Shown: positions 17,326 through 27,539, counted from the first letter of the stretch. The stretch is 64,000 nt of DNA from an uncultured Crocinitomix sp. (GCA_937136425.1 CAKZON010000082.1:1-64000); one strand, 5' to 3'. Notes: a model not told the origin generated them from the letters alone. Translations and numbers: made by a program.

Positions 17326-19608
17326 ATGGAGTCTTATTATTTAATTGTTTTAATTTGCTTAATAGCCCTTGCCGTTTCAGATTTGGTGGTTGGGGTAAGT
17401 AATGATGCTGTTAATTTTCTAAATTCAGCTTTCGGTTCAAAAGTTGCTGCCAAACGCACCGTTTTGATAGTTGCATCAGCAGGAATTATGCTTGGCGCCG
17501 CCTCATCCAGCGGAATGATGGAGATTGCCAGAAAGGGAATTTTTAATCCTGAAATGTTTGCCTTTGCAGACATCATGGTCATTTTTTTAGCCGTTATGTT
17601 AACGGATATTATATTGCTTGACCTGTTTAACACATTTGGAATGCCCACAAGCACAACAGTTTCCATAATGTTTGAACTTTTAGGAGCAGCATTTGTTGTG
17701 GCAGGCATAAAAGTGCTGAGTAATGGAGATAGTTTTTCAACTTTAGGAGAATATTTGAATACAGACAATGCCGTTTTAATTATCGCAGGCATATTCCTTT
17801 CCGTCTTGATTGCTTTTTCAGTTGGAACATTGGTTCAATACATAGTGCGCTTGATGTTTAGTTTTAACCTTGACAAAACACTGAAGAAATACGGGCCTAT
17901 TTTTGGGGGACTTGCAATTACAATCATTACTTATTTTATGCTGATTAAAGGAATGAAAGGAAGTAATTTTATTCCTGCAAATTGGTTAGAGTGGATTAAA
18001 GCAAACGTTATTTTATTACTCGTTTTAATGACAGCATTTTGGACAGTTTGTTGTTATGTTTTGACTTATTTTTTCAAACTAAACATATTAAAAATTGTTG
18101 TTTTGGTTGGGACTTTCTCTTTGGCAATGGCTTTTGCAGGAAATGATTTGGTCAACTTCATAGGTGTTCCAATAGCAGGACTTCAGTCTTATACAATCTT
18201 TGAAAGTTCTTCCGTAGCAGCTGATAGTTTGAATATGGGGATTTTGGGAGATAAGATGCAGGCAAATACACTAATTCTTTTGGGAGCAGGTGTTATTATG
18301 ATTTTGACGTTGTGGTTTTCAAAAAAGGCAAAATCTGTTACCGAAACTGAGATTAATTTGTCCAGAGAGGGAGTGGGGACCGAGCGTTTTAAATCAAACT
18401 GGTTATCAAGAATAATTGTTAGAGGAGGAATAAGAATGGGCCGAGCTGGAAACAAAGTGTTGTCAGCAAATGCTAAAGAAAAAATAGAGGCCCGATTTAA
18501 GAAAAAAAATCAAGGAAATGCAATTGCAAAAGATCAACCTGCCTTTGATTTGGTAAGAGCATCTGTTAATTTGATGGTGGCTAGTTTGCTAATCGCATTT
18601 GCTACCTCTTTGAAATTGCCTTTATCCACAACCTATGTGTCCTTTATGGTAGCAATGGGCACATCTCTGGCAGATCGTGCTTGGAATAGAGATTCGGCGG
18701 TTTATCGTGTGGCTGGAGTTGTTAATGTAATTTCAGGATGGTTGTTTACAGCAGTAATTGCTTTTTCTGCCGCAGGTATCATTGCTGTTATTTTGTTTTA
18801 TGGAGGAATTATTGCCGTGATTGGACTAATGACTCTGACTATTTTCTTAATAGTCAGATCTCAGATTATTCACAAAAGTTTAGAGAAGAAAAAGGACAAA
18901 ACTTTGAATAATTTACTGAATAGAGACCGTATTCATTCATCAGAGGTTTTTAAAGAAAGTGAGGTTAGAATTTCTTCAACTTTATTTAAAGTTAGTTTCA
19001 TTTTAAGCGACATAATCCAAGCCTTGGAAAATAATGACAGAAAAAGGATTTTGAAAGCTAAAAGTGAGGTGAACTCCTATAAAAAGGAGCATGATGAATT
19101 AATAGCCAGTTTCTATTATTACCTAAAAAAAATAGATACAAAAGGATATAAAGAAGGGCAGTTTTACATGCATGCGTTAAATTACCTTCAAAACATTTCG
19201 CAATCTGTACACCTTATAGGAGAGAAAGTGTACGAACATGTAGACAATTTGCATCAACCAATGCAAAAAGAGAAGGTGAAAGAGCTCATTCAGCTATCAG
19301 ATCATTTAAGTGATTTATTTGTTAATATTTCCAAAATGATGGGGGATAGTGCTCAGGGAAACATGAAGTTTATTGAAGATCAAAGCAATGAGATATTACT
19401 ATTCTTAGATCATTTGGAAAGAAATCAGATTGAACGTATTAAAACCGAAAAAAGCAGTCCAAAAAACTCCATGTTATATATTTCTATTGTATTGGAGTGT
19501 CGAGATATTTTGAATGATTATACAGACCTGATAGCTTTATACGAAGATGATACTCCATCATCTAAAATACCTTCGCCTGATAGTAAAAAAGAACTATTAC
19601 AAGATTAA
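17326..19608 (+). CDS. PiT-family inorganic phosphate transporter
   Basis: The 760-residue protein has two copies of the PiT signature, VGVSNDAVNFLNSAFGS near residue 24 and MAFAGNDLVNFIGVPIAG near 268, embedded in about ten membrane segments. These are typical of low-affinity metal-phosphate/proton or sodium symporters. A soluble linker lies at about 340-400. A C-terminal cytoplasmic region of about 230 residues (from about 530) is helical and resembles the PhoU-like extension found in Bacteroidota PiT proteins; it includes KVYEHVDNLHQPMQ. It stands alone, 254 bases after the divergent barrel operon. The start ATG at 17326 directly precedes the first membrane segment. Confidence 0.9.
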   Translation: MESYYLIVLICLIALAVSDLVVGVSNDAVNFLNSAFGSKVAAKRTVLIVASAGIMLGAASSSGMMEIARKGIFNPEMFAFADIMVIFLAVMLTDIILLDLFNTFGMPTSTTVSIMFELLGAAFVVAGIKVLSNGDSFSTLGEYLNTDNAVLIIAGIFLSVLIAFSVGTLVQYIVRLMFSFNLDKTLKKYGPIFGGLAITIITYFMLIKGMKGSNFIPANWLEWIKANVILLLVLMTAFWTVCCYVLTYFFKLNILKIVVLVGTFSLAMAFAGNDLVNFIGVPIAGLQSYTIFESSSVAADSLNMGILGDKMQANTLILLGAGVIMILTLWFSKKAKSVTETEINLSREGVGTERFKSNWLSRIIVRGGIRMGRAGNKVLSANAKEKIEARFKKKNQGNAIAKDQPAFDLVRASVNLMVASLLIAFATSLKLPLSTTYVSFMVAMGTSLADRAWNRDSAVYRVAGVVNVISGWLFTAVIAFSAAGIIAVILFYGGIIAVIGLMTLTIFLIVRSQIIHKSLEKKKDKTLNNLLNRDRIHSSEVFKESEVRISSTLFKVSFILSDIIQALENNDRKRILKAKSEVNSYKKEHDELIASFYYYLKKIDTKGYKEGQFYMHALNYLQNISQSVHLIGEKVYEHVDNLHQPMQKEKVKELIQLSDHLSDLFVNISKMMGDSAQGNMKFIEDQSNEILLFLDHLERNQIERIKTEKSSPKNSMLYISIVLECRDILNDYTDLIALYEDDTPSSKIPSPDSKKELLQD

Positions 19609-19926
19609 GCTCATTTAATTGGTTGTAAAATTGATTATCAATGGAAGTATGCGTAATTAATAACATAAAGTTGACCTTTATAACATTCGCATAATTCAAT
19701 TAGTACACATCTTGGGTTTTATGGTCATTTTGTGAGTAATGGTGCTGTACCTTAAAACCTTAGGCTGATTTGCGTTTTTGTTGATCAGGTTGTGTTCTGC
19801 TGTTTTTTTAATGCGCAAACATTTCAGAAACGCAGTAAATTAGGGGAGAATCACGTTTTGAACTTCAATTAAGTCAAAACTTAAAATGATGCTACTTGAA
19901 TCTTGATTATCTTAGTCATTCAATTT
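19609..19926. other. Intergenic region upstream of the HMG-CoA reductase fusion
   Basis: About 318 bases with no recognised gene, terminator or repeat. The promoter of the reductase operon should lie here. A frame continuing upstream of the ATG at 19927 to a TTG at 19903 is possible but less likely. Confidence 0.45.
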
Positions 19927-22227
19927 ATGAGTGACAAAATTAATAATCAAATTACTTATCGTCCTGTGCCTGGCAGAGGGTTGGTAATTGCTTCGGCAAT
20001 TCAATTGCGTCTAGATTATTTGCGTGAGCAAGGTTATGAGTTAAAACATTTAAATAAACTAGGATTCCCCTACACATCAGTTCAAAATAATATTGAATCA
20101 TTAGTCGGGTCAGTTGAGATTCCTGTAGGGTTAATAGGACCTATTACATACGGTAACGAGCAAGTTCATGCGGTAGCAGGAACGTTAGAAGGGGCGTTAA
20201 TTGCAAGTATAAATCGCGGTGCGAAGGCAATTTCGTTAGCAGGTGGCTTTACGGCTAAAGTCGCTCGGCAAAGAATGGTTCGTGCTCCCTTGTTTATAAT
20301 GGCGAATAATGCAGAAGCCTTGCAACTTGAAAAATGGGTAGCAAACAATTTTAGTTCGATTAAAAAAGTCGCTCAGGAATATTCTAACCACGCCGTTCTA
20401 CTAGAACTAGATCCAGAACGAGATGGAGAATCATTGCATTTACGTTTTGTATATACTACTGGAGATGCTGCCGGACAAAACATGACAACCACTTGTACCT
20501 GGCATGCCCTTTTGTGGATTAACGCTCAATTTGAAAAAGAAACAGGAATTACCATAAATAATTTTCTATTAGAAGGAAATGCCTCTTCAGATAAAAAAGT
20601 GTCACAATATTTGATAGACAAAGGCAGAGGAATTAAAGTTACTGCTTCGTGTACTATTCCAGAAACGGTTATTAGAAAAGTGCTACGCACCAATATAGAC
20701 CAACTATTGCAGTTCATTCCAACTAGTAAGCGGGTGGCAAAAGCTAACGGAATGATGGCTTATAATATTAATGTTGCGAATGCAATTGCAGCAATATTTG
20801 TAGCAACAGGACAAGATTTAGCATCAATTCATGAATCATCTTTAGGTGATTTAAATTTTGAAAAAACGCAAGAAGGATTAACAGTTAACCTAACTTTATA
20901 TTCATTGGTCATTGGCACAGTTGGTGGTGGAACACAATTAGCTAAGCAACAAGAAGCCTTGCAATTAATGGGTTGCTCAGGAGCGGGAAAAGTAGAACGA
21001 TTTGCATCTTTAATCGCAGGATTTGCTTTAGGACTAGAGCTTTCAACACATGCAGCATTAGCAAGTGGCGAATTTGCAAAGGCGCATGAGAAATTGGGGC
21101 GAAATAAGCCGGTTGATTGGTTGCAAATACAAGAATTAACAACAGATTTTATTGTTCCGTTTGTTCAAGACAATTTTAAGCACTCCATTGAGTGTATCGA
21201 ACTCCTCGATCGACAGGTAGAAAATGGCGTATTGACTCACATTTCAAAAAAAGTGAATCGAAAAATAATGGGATTTACTGCTTTTGATGTATTAGATAAA
21301 CAAGGCACCCGTCATGCTTTATTAATGAAATCAAAACCACTAGATTTGGAGGTGATAAAGGGCTTGCATATAATGGCTGCTTCTATTGATCCGCAATTGT
21401 CGGATATGATTTCTCAGTATCGAAAACACATAGAATATAATAAGTCACACCTCAAAGAAATTCGAATTACAGCCTATTTGCATCAAGCAAATTATGATTT
21501 TATGCCGCAGTATTTTGGACATGTTGAGCAAGAAAATAGAGAAATTTATGCGCTATTTATGGAGCGTGTAAATTTAGATAATGTTTTAATCATTGATAGC
21601 GAAAACCGACCAGAAGAATGGAGCGAAACAGCAGTTGTGACGATAATAGAAGCTTTAAATAAAGCACAAACCATTCTGGCTAACCACTCGAATCCAAAAT
21701 CCTTAGGCATTGGTGAATTTGATTTGAAAAAGTCTGAATTGCTATATCGTAAAATGATTGAATTAGTTTGTACTGATGCAGAAGATAATCGATTTGAAAT
21801 TTTACATGATTTTCTAGAAGACTTGATTCATCAATCAGTAAGCACTAATGTTTTAAAAACAGTTGTGCATAATGATTTTAACCCTAAGAATGTTGGAATA
21901 AGACTAAATAAGCAACCGTTTATTTATGATTGGGAATTGGCAGTGTTTAACTATCCACAACGAGATTTAGTAGAGTTTTTAGCCTTCGTTTTACCAACAG
22001 AATTTGACAAGCAAACACTAATCAAGTATCTTCGTTATCAATATAAATTATCAGAAACTCAAGCGAGTTGGGACGATTGGGTTTTGATTGCTCAAAATAT
22101 GACAAAAGAGTTTTTGGTAACGCGCCTGTCGTTTTACAAAACGGCAGAAATTGTAATGAAGCTTAAATTTGTTGATAGAGTTTACTTGAATGCGATTAAG
22201 ATGATTGAATTTTTAGAATGTGAATGA
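19927..22227 (+). CDS. HMG-CoA reductase fused to an APH/choline-kinase-like domain
   Basis: Residues 1 to about 420 form a class I-type 3-hydroxy-3-methylglutaryl-CoA reductase (NADPH, mevalonate pathway). Visible sites include the catalytic Glu in NNIESLVGSVEIPVG, the TTGDAAGQNMTT nucleotide-region motif, Lys in GNASSDKKVSQ, Asp in ATGQDLASIHESS, the GTVGGGT motif and the His in FAKAHEKLGRN. Residues about 425-766 form a protein-kinase-like phosphotransferase: an N-lobe with HALLMKSKP and the catalytic loop VVHNDFNPKNVGIRL followed by IYDWELAVFNYPQRD, as in aminoglycoside/choline kinases. The fusion is unusual. The kinase could phosphorylate mevalonate or a downstream alcohol, or regulate the reductase; this is open. 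I chose ATG 19927 over TTG 19903. The stop overlaps the desaturase start by 4 bases. Confidence 0.85.
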   Translation: MSDKINNQITYRPVPGRGLVIASAIQLRLDYLREQGYELKHLNKLGFPYTSVQNNIESLVGSVEIPVGLIGPITYGNEQVHAVAGTLEGALIASINRGAKAISLAGGFTAKVARQRMVRAPLFIMANNAEALQLEKWVANNFSSIKKVAQEYSNHAVLLELDPERDGESLHLRFVYTTGDAAGQNMTTTCTWHALLWINAQFEKETGITINNFLLEGNASSDKKVSQYLIDKGRGIKVTASCTIPETVIRKVLRTNIDQLLQFIPTSKRVAKANGMMAYNINVANAIAAIFVATGQDLASIHESSLGDLNFEKTQEGLTVNLTLYSLVIGTVGGGTQLAKQQEALQLMGCSGAGKVERFASLIAGFALGLELSTHAALASGEFAKAHEKLGRNKPVDWLQIQELTTDFIVPFVQDNFKHSIECIELLDRQVENGVLTHISKKVNRKIMGFTAFDVLDKQGTRHALLMKSKPLDLEVIKGLHIMAASIDPQLSDMISQYRKHIEYNKSHLKEIRITAYLHQANYDFMPQYFGHVEQENREIYALFMERVNLDNVLIIDSENRPEEWSETAVVTIIEALNKAQTILANHSNPKSLGIGEFDLKKSELLYRKMIELVCTDAEDNRFEILHDFLEDLIHQSVSTNVLKTVVHNDFNPKNVGIRLNKQPFIYDWELAVFNYPQRDLVEFLAFVLPTEFDKQTLIKYLRYQYKLSETQASWDDWVLIAQNMTKEFLVTRLSFYKTAEIVMKLKFVDRVYLNAIKMIEFLECE

Positions 22228-23069
22228 GCAATTTTGACTTCAATAAAGAAAGAAAATTAGAACAATTTTTTCGCAGTAACAAATGGTTACTCCTTTTGGT
22301 GACTATCATTGTTTCTGGGCTTCTTTATTTAGGAATTTATTGGAGCATGTTACTTTTTAATCAGGGAAATTATTGGGCTATTTTAATTTCTGGTTTATTG
22401 GGGCATTCCTTTTTTGTGATTTTGATGCATGATGGCGCCCACCAATCTTTAACCCGCACAAAATGGGATCATGTTATTATGAATGTTAGTGCAGGTTTAA
22501 TCATATTACCAGTTTATACAGAGTTGTTTAAAAAATATCATTTACTGCATCATGCACATACAAATACGGATAAAGACCCGTTATGGAATGGGTTTAAAGA
22601 ACGCCTTTTTAATGAAAGAAGAATGCTCTATGCTATTCTGCAATGCATTCCATTTGCCTTTAATTTTTATGTGGTTTTGCAATCAAAAAAAGAAACGACA
22701 AAAGTAAAATCAAATGCAGCACCTAACATTTATTTAATTCTGTTGTCTTTAGTGGTTGCTGGTTGTATTATCTATTTTGCGCAACCCAATGTTTGGTTTG
22801 TATTAGGTTCTTTTTTAGTGATGACGACATTAGGCGCTATCCGCTATTGGGGCGAACATATGGGGACATCTAAGAATAAAGAAAGTAATACACATTGGTT
22901 TCCTTTGGGGATGGGAATAGGAAATCACGAAGTGCACCATCACCGACCAGATTATTCTTGGTTAACTTTAACCATAGGTTTGCTTTATAGAAAGATGGAC
23001 ACGAATCCACTCAAATCGATCAAAGGCATTTTTTTCGATCGCAATTTTCGGCATTACAAGAAGGGATGA
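22224..23069 (+). CDS. Membrane fatty-acid desaturase / carotenoid-oxygenase-like enzyme
   Basis: The 281-residue protein is a membrane-bound di-iron enzyme of the fatty-acid desaturase superfamily. It has the histidine clusters HDGAHQSLTR (near 71), HLLHHAHTNTDKDP (near 106) and HEVHHHRPDY (near 237), with hydrophobic segments between them. The superfamily also includes carotenoid hydroxylases and ketolases, which would suit an isoprenoid context. It starts inside the stop of the HMG-CoA reductase fusion (ATGA overlap), so the two are translationally coupled. The substrate, a lipid, isoprenoid or polyene, cannot be read from the sequence. Confidence 0.8.
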   Translation: MSNFDFNKERKLEQFFRSNKWLLLLVTIIVSGLLYLGIYWSMLLFNQGNYWAILISGLLGHSFFVILMHDGAHQSLTRTKWDHVIMNVSAGLIILPVYTELFKKYHLLHHAHTNTDKDPLWNGFKERLFNERRMLYAILQCIPFAFNFYVVLQSKKETTKVKSNAAPNIYLILLSLVVAGCIIYFAQPNVWFVLGSFLVMTTLGAIRYWGEHMGTSKNKESNTHWFPLGMGIGNHEVHHHRPDYSWLTLTIGLLYRKMDTNPLKSIKGIFFDRNFRHYKKG

Positions 23070-23077
23070 TTCGTTTT

Positions 23078-23125
23078 CAATTGGCAATTATCAATTATCA
23101 ATGTTCAATTATCAATATTCAATTC
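23078..23125. repeat. Short AT-rich direct repeats
   Basis: Imperfect tandem copies of CAATTATCAAT fill the gap between the convergent desaturase and kinase genes. Next to it (23136-23148) is TAAGTACCAAATACTA, related to the TACTAAGTAC repeats at 48311-48420 and 51144-51162. Confidence 0.6.
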
Positions 23126-23153
23126 TTAATTTGTAAGTACCAAATACTAAAAC

Positions 23154-23732
23154 CTAAAACAACATCAAATCAAGAATAGCATTTGGCGTTAAACTTCCAT
23201 CTACATACTGCCATTGCTCTGTTTCAAAATGCTTACGTTGGGCCAATACTTTTGTTTGAAAATCAACAAAGGTTTTAGGGCTTAATTCAGCGTTAAATCC
23301 GCATTCATAATCTGTAAACTCGCCTTTGCGTTCTAAGGCTTTCTCAATGGGTACTTCTATGCAAATCACCTGATTTACCTTTGGAAAACTATTCATTATT
23401 TCTTTCACAAAATTCAAATCCGCTCCAAGCGCCAACTCAGGTCCAAAATACTTGAAATAATAACCATCAATAAAAATAGTTTCTGCATTCGATTTCATTG
23501 CTTTTTCTAATCCATATCGCACGGCATGTGCTAAAAATAATACGCGAGAATTTGGCGTCAAAGAGCGCATATATTCGTACACATGCGCCTTAGATTTAAA
23601 TAATTGTTGATTCGCACCAAAGCTTTGCCAAACATTGGCAATAATACTATTGGGCACCTTTTTAGATAAAGATTCAATGAGTGTGGTTTTTCCAGCACCA
23701 TCAATTCCCGTTATAACAATTAGTTTCTGCAT
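23154..23732 (-). CDS. Thymidylate-kinase-like P-loop protein
   Basis: The 192-residue protein opens with a Walker A motif, ITGIDGAGKTTLIESLSKK, and has the fold of thymidylate-kinase-type NMP kinases, with TIFIDGYYFKYFGPELA in the DR(Y/H)-like region and VICIEVPIEKALERKGE as the lid-preceding strand. The canonical dTMP-binding residues are not clear, so the substrate may differ. The start overlaps the stop of the upstream nucleotidyltransferase gene at 23732, indicating coupling in an operon running from 27539 to 23154. In other bacteria, such kinases occur next to NTP_transf_5 nucleotidyltransferases in cell-surface or peptide clusters. The role is inferred. Confidence 0.75.
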   Translation of the reverse strand: MQKLIVITGIDGAGKTTLIESLSKKVPNSIIANVWQSFGANQQLFKSKAHVYEYMRSLTPNSRVLFLAHAVRYGLEKAMKSNAETIFIDGYYFKYFGPELALGADLNFVKEIMNSFPKVNQVICIEVPIEKALERKGEFTDYECGFNAELSPKTFVDFQTKVLAQRKHFETEQWQYVDGSLTPNAILDLMLF

Positions 23733-25072
23733 TATTGAATATTTTGCACTACAGCTTCAATCTTTCTTGGATCAATTCCCTTTTTTCGAAGATAATCAAA
23801 ATAAGAATCCTTTTTAATGAAGTAGTTTTTTAGGGAAAAGATTAAATCAAAAAACAACTTGATAAAGAGTAAACAAGTAAACTTCCATCCAATTTCTTGT
23901 GCTATTAAGGAGAAAATATAATAGGGTGCTTTTATCCAACTAGTCAACTTTTTCCAAAGTGATTTTCGATCAGATGTATCATTCAATTTTAAGTTAATAC
24001 TTGATTTAGAAAAATAAATCAACCTTAAAATACAAAGGTAGTAGTGCAGGCGTTTGTGAAATTTCGGAAAGAGGTTAAAATAAATGACTTGCTTTTCTAT
24101 GTCCTGAAAATAGTCGTTATACGAATCTTGATAATCACCAGTGCGTTGATGAATTGCTAACCTTTTTTCTAATCTTGATTTTAGAAAACCATTTATTGGT
24201 TGTTCTGTTTGTATCGAAAATTGAGCTGAAGAAAGATTAGAAATAGTTAATGCAAAATTAGATTTAGATTGACACTTTACCTTTTTACAAATTGCTGCAT
24301 ATTTGTCATCATCAACAGTTATGTTAGCAGCCAAATTATAAAGATCCATGCAATCGCGAATACCACATTTATAAACGCCTAAATGCAATACCAAATGTAA
24401 AAGATTGTATTCCGGAGAAAGTGCTTTAACCGTTAGTCCGCAAAAATCAAAATTAATGGTGTTGCTCCACAGATCTTCTACACTAACTGTATAGGAGGTT
24501 GTTGGTGATTTTAAACCCCATTGGGACCCAACAATGCATGAAAAATCCGGACTAATATAAGACATGCCAACATGACTATAGGAAGCAGGTTTTTCTTTTT
24601 CTCCTGACCATCCATTTCCCAATGGAATAAAACCTAACTCAAGGTAAATGTCTTGAATTTTATCCCAATCTCCTTTTCGAATTAAGATATCAAAATCATT
24701 CATTCGTTTATAACCAACATCCTTATAAACAGCATGTGCCAAATAATTTCCCTTGAGCACAGCTACATCAATCCCTTCTTCTTGAAAGCGTTTTAGAAAT
24801 AATAATGCGGTTTTATTTCTTGCTTCGTTTTGTTGCTTTACTTTTTGATATTCTGATTCAAATTCATGCTGTGTTTCTTTTGTAAGAAATAGCATGTTTC
24901 GTTTAAGTTGAATATAGACCCAAGGAGCAATTTTCCATTTTAAGCAGTAGTTGAAAAAATCTTTTTCTAGTCCTTTTTCAGCAAGAATCTTCAGCTCATT
25001 TTCAATCGATTGTTTGGTCAGGTTAGACCAAGTAGTGGTGGATATATCGGCTGCTAGCTTGAAAAAATGCAT
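23732..25072 (-). CDS. Nucleotidyltransferase-family protein (NTP_transf_5 type)
   Basis: The 446-residue protein carries the family signature in ALFLKRFQEEGIDVAVLKG, a Lys-Gly pair followed by KRMNDFDILIRKGDW with the two metal Asp residues of a Pol-beta-type nucleotidyltransferase. The rest is helical with a hydrophobic C-terminus (about 385-420, LIAQEIGWKFTCLLFIKLFF) that may be a membrane anchor. Members of this family are often found beside asparagine-synthetase/lasso-peptide or PqqD clusters and have unclear substrates. It lies between the dikinase-like gene (4-base gap) and the thymidylate-kinase-like gene (overlap). No experimental function can be assigned. Confidence 0.75.
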   Translation of the reverse strand: MHFFKLAADISTTTWSNLTKQSIENELKILAEKGLEKDFFNYCLKWKIAPWVYIQLKRNMLFLTKETQHEFESEYQKVKQQNEARNKTALLFLKRFQEEGIDVAVLKGNYLAHAVYKDVGYKRMNDFDILIRKGDWDKIQDIYLELGFIPLGNGWSGEKEKPASYSHVGMSYISPDFSCIVGSQWGLKSPTTSYTVSVEDLWSNTINFDFCGLTVKALSPEYNLLHLVLHLGVYKCGIRDCMDLYNLAANITVDDDKYAAICKKVKCQSKSNFALTISNLSSAQFSIQTEQPINGFLKSRLEKRLAIHQRTGDYQDSYNDYFQDIEKQVIYFNLFPKFHKRLHYYLCILRLIYFSKSSINLKLNDTSDRKSLWKKLTSWIKAPYYIFSLIAQEIGWKFTCLLFIKLFFDLIFSLKNYFIKKDSYFDYLRKKGIDPRKIEAVVQNIQ

Positions 25073-25076
25073 CTAT

Positions 25077-27539
25077 TTACAAATATACAATTCCCTTTGT
25101 CCCATTAATCTTTATTGAATCTACGTTTTGGCATGCAGTAATAATACCCTTTACACCAACTATGGATGGGATTCCTAATTCACGACTAATAATTGAAGTA
25201 TGGCTCAATAAATTTCCTCGTTCAGAAACAATTCCGTTAGCTTGACTAAAAACGTTGATCCAACCAGGTTCAAAGAACTTTGCAACTACAATACATCCTG
25301 TAAAATCTTGTTGTAAATCAGCTGTCGAATTAATAATTTTTACTTTACCGGTGGCTATTCCACTGCAGCATCCAACACCAGAAAGTGCTCCTTCTTCAAT
25401 GTGAGTATTCGTTTCAGTAACAGCATGTAAAATAGCATTGTTTTTTACAAATCGAATCGTGTCATCCGCAATGTCAAATTGCGCATAACGCTCTTTAGCC
25501 ACCTTAATTAACTCGCGGTAATTTTTCGCTGAATCAGCATCCATTAATTGAGTAAATGTTAAGTATAACACATCTCGAGGAGCATCAATTTGTTTGGCAG
25601 CGAAAAGGCTATTTCCCATGGCCAAAAAAAGTTGTCTAACAACTGCAAATGTTTCTGTTCGCATAAAACGATAGTTTTCACGAGCCTTAGTTTTTGTCAC
25701 CGTTTTTTTAATGAGATTTTCTATTCGTTTTCTCTTTAAAAGTTGATATGGATATGCGTCTTTTAGTATTGTTTTATAGTCAACTGCTTGTGTTGTAGAT
25801 TTACTAGGAACATAGTTTTTAATGTTCACTTTTAATGTCTCAATAAAAGCTAATGGATCTTCACGATAAGTAATTGTCTCCATCTTTAACTCGGAAGTAC
25901 TTGCCCTACAACCGTACGCTTTAATGTAGTTTTGAACCTTTGAATAAAATCCTGGAAATTTCGTTTTTATTTGTTGGTAAACAACAGTTTCAGTTTCAGA
26001 GTTAAGAAAGTTTAGCAATTCTTTATTAAGATATATTTTTTTTAATAAATGCTGAAACTCTTGAACAATTTCAACAGAGATGACAGCGCCATCTTGCATT
26101 AAAATATCGTTTAAAAAATTAGGATGTTTTTCACTAATAATACCTCCTGCAATTTTCTTTTTTAGCCGGTTATAATAAATCATAGCATAAAAACCTGTGG
26201 ACATTGGAGCAAACCATTGCCCTTCCAATTGGGTTTCTATTGCTTTATAAGCTGTAATCAATTCCTGATGACTCAGTAGATCCACATTTTTAAGAATAGG
26301 TGCATTAATTATTGCTTGAGTTGCGGTTTGATATTCGGCATCATATCTTGAAATGCGCTGCATCATTAAAAAGGTACGAATACCAATTGCGGTTCGCTCA
26401 AAAAATGAATGCCGTAAGTTAGGTTTTGGAAAAGGAAGCGGATTCATCCCCCAAATAGTGGGCAATTGTGCACTAATTTTTTTTCCAAAAGGCATTTGGT
26501 AAATTATTGCTTGCCAAGCCGTAACATTATAATAAAGACGTCCATTAATTTCGCCAGACATTTGACTCGTGTATGTCTTGTTTTGTGTTAAAATTCGTTT
26601 AGCATAACCAATTGCTTTGTCAACACCGTGATAAGCAAATTCAAGTGTGCGTGTATTATAGGATGCGCTTAATGGCAAAGTAATATCTGGGTAACTTGTT
26701 TCGGCGGCTGTTTTGTCCCAAATGGTATAGTTATCTAGCTGAGGTCGATTAGTAATTGGGCGGACCTGTAGCCAATAAATTTTGTTTTGATAAATGGCAA
26801 ATTCAATATCCAAAGGATATCCCATTTTTTGTTCTAAAGTAGTTGCTGCATCAACTAAACTGCGAAGTGTTTTTTCCGTTTTAGTTCGAATGTCATTTCC
26901 TAATTCTTGGTTTTCATTAGCTCCATAAGGCTTATCTAAATCTCTAAAAATCAATTTTTCATCTTGCGTAGAAATGCTCAATCCTTCTACTTCTCCATTT
27001 ACAAGTTTGTTTCCTAAACCTGGCACAATCTCTATCACGGCCTCATTAGACAAAATATTGGTTGGGTCAGCAGTAAATATAACGCCCGCAAAATCTGCAG
27101 GAATCATTTCCTGTATAATAATACTATAGGTTTGGGTTGTATCTTTATAAGTATTAGTTTTTTGAAAAGAGGCTGCCACTTTAATGATGGCTTCTTCTAA
27201 ATTCGCATAATTGACATTTAACGCTGTAAAATATTGTCCTGCAAAAGATTTCTGCCGTCCATCTTCCTGCGCTGCGCTAGAACGAACAGCCCATAGTTTA
27301 GAGGGGGCTATTGCGTAATGGTTTGTCCAATCAATTAATAATTGATTAATCACTTTACTAGATTCTTCGCAATTAAGAATGAATTTATGTGACAAAACAT
27401 AAAAAGTAGGAGTGGGGTAACCAAGTTTAACCAAATTTAAAAGCCCTTTTGCTTTTCCTCCAATTTCAGCAGTTGGCGCCAGGTCTTTATCTCCTCTTTT
27501 AATACTCACAGAATTTAAAGATAATTCAAATCGATTCAA
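25077..27539 (-). CDS. Rifampin-phosphotransferase-like PEP-utilising dikinase
   Basis: The 820-residue protein has an N-terminal ATP-grasp (PPDK_N) domain (1 to about 265, SKLWAVRSSAAQEDGRQKSF and PADFAGVIFTADP). A long middle domain (about 270-720) follows, then a C-terminal swivelling phosphohistidine domain (about 735-820, ERGNLLSHTSIISRELGIPS with the His in the SHTS motif). There is no PEP-binding TIM barrel as in PPDK, so the order and length match rifampin phosphotransferase, which uses ATP to phosphorylate a small molecule with release of AMP. The acceptor here is unknown. It begins the operon with the nucleotidyltransferase and kinase-like genes and is divergent from the epimerase gene. 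Confidence 0.8.
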   Translation of the reverse strand: MNRFELSLNSVSIKRGDKDLAPTAEIGGKAKGLLNLVKLGYPTPTFYVLSHKFILNCEESSKVINQLLIDWTNHYAIAPSKLWAVRSSAAQEDGRQKSFAGQYFTALNVNYANLEEAIIKVAASFQKTNTYKDTTQTYSIIIQEMIPADFAGVIFTADPTNILSNEAVIEIVPGLGNKLVNGEVEGLSISTQDEKLIFRDLDKPYGANENQELGNDIRTKTEKTLRSLVDAATTLEQKMGYPLDIEFAIYQNKIYWLQVRPITNRPQLDNYTIWDKTAAETSYPDITLPLSASYNTRTLEFAYHGVDKAIGYAKRILTQNKTYTSQMSGEINGRLYYNVTAWQAIIYQMPFGKKISAQLPTIWGMNPLPFPKPNLRHSFFERTAIGIRTFLMMQRISRYDAEYQTATQAIINAPILKNVDLLSHQELITAYKAIETQLEGQWFAPMSTGFYAMIYYNRLKKKIAGGIISEKHPNFLNDILMQDGAVISVEIVQEFQHLLKKIYLNKELLNFLNSETETVVYQQIKTKFPGFYSKVQNYIKAYGCRASTSELKMETITYREDPLAFIETLKVNIKNYVPSKSTTQAVDYKTILKDAYPYQLLKRKRIENLIKKTVTKTKARENYRFMRTETFAVVRQLFLAMGNSLFAAKQIDAPRDVLYLTFTQLMDADSAKNYRELIKVAKERYAQFDIADDTIRFVKNNAILHAVTETNTHIEEGALSGVGCCSGIATGKVKIINSTADLQQDFTGCIVVAKFFEPGWINVFSQANGIVSERGNLLSHTSIISRELGIPSIVGVKGIITACQNVDSIKINGTKGIVYL

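Noticed and set aside
23635-23817. Plus-strand frame over the thymidylate-kinase-like gene
   Set aside because: It is a shadow of the minus-strand coding frames, which have clear domain motifs.
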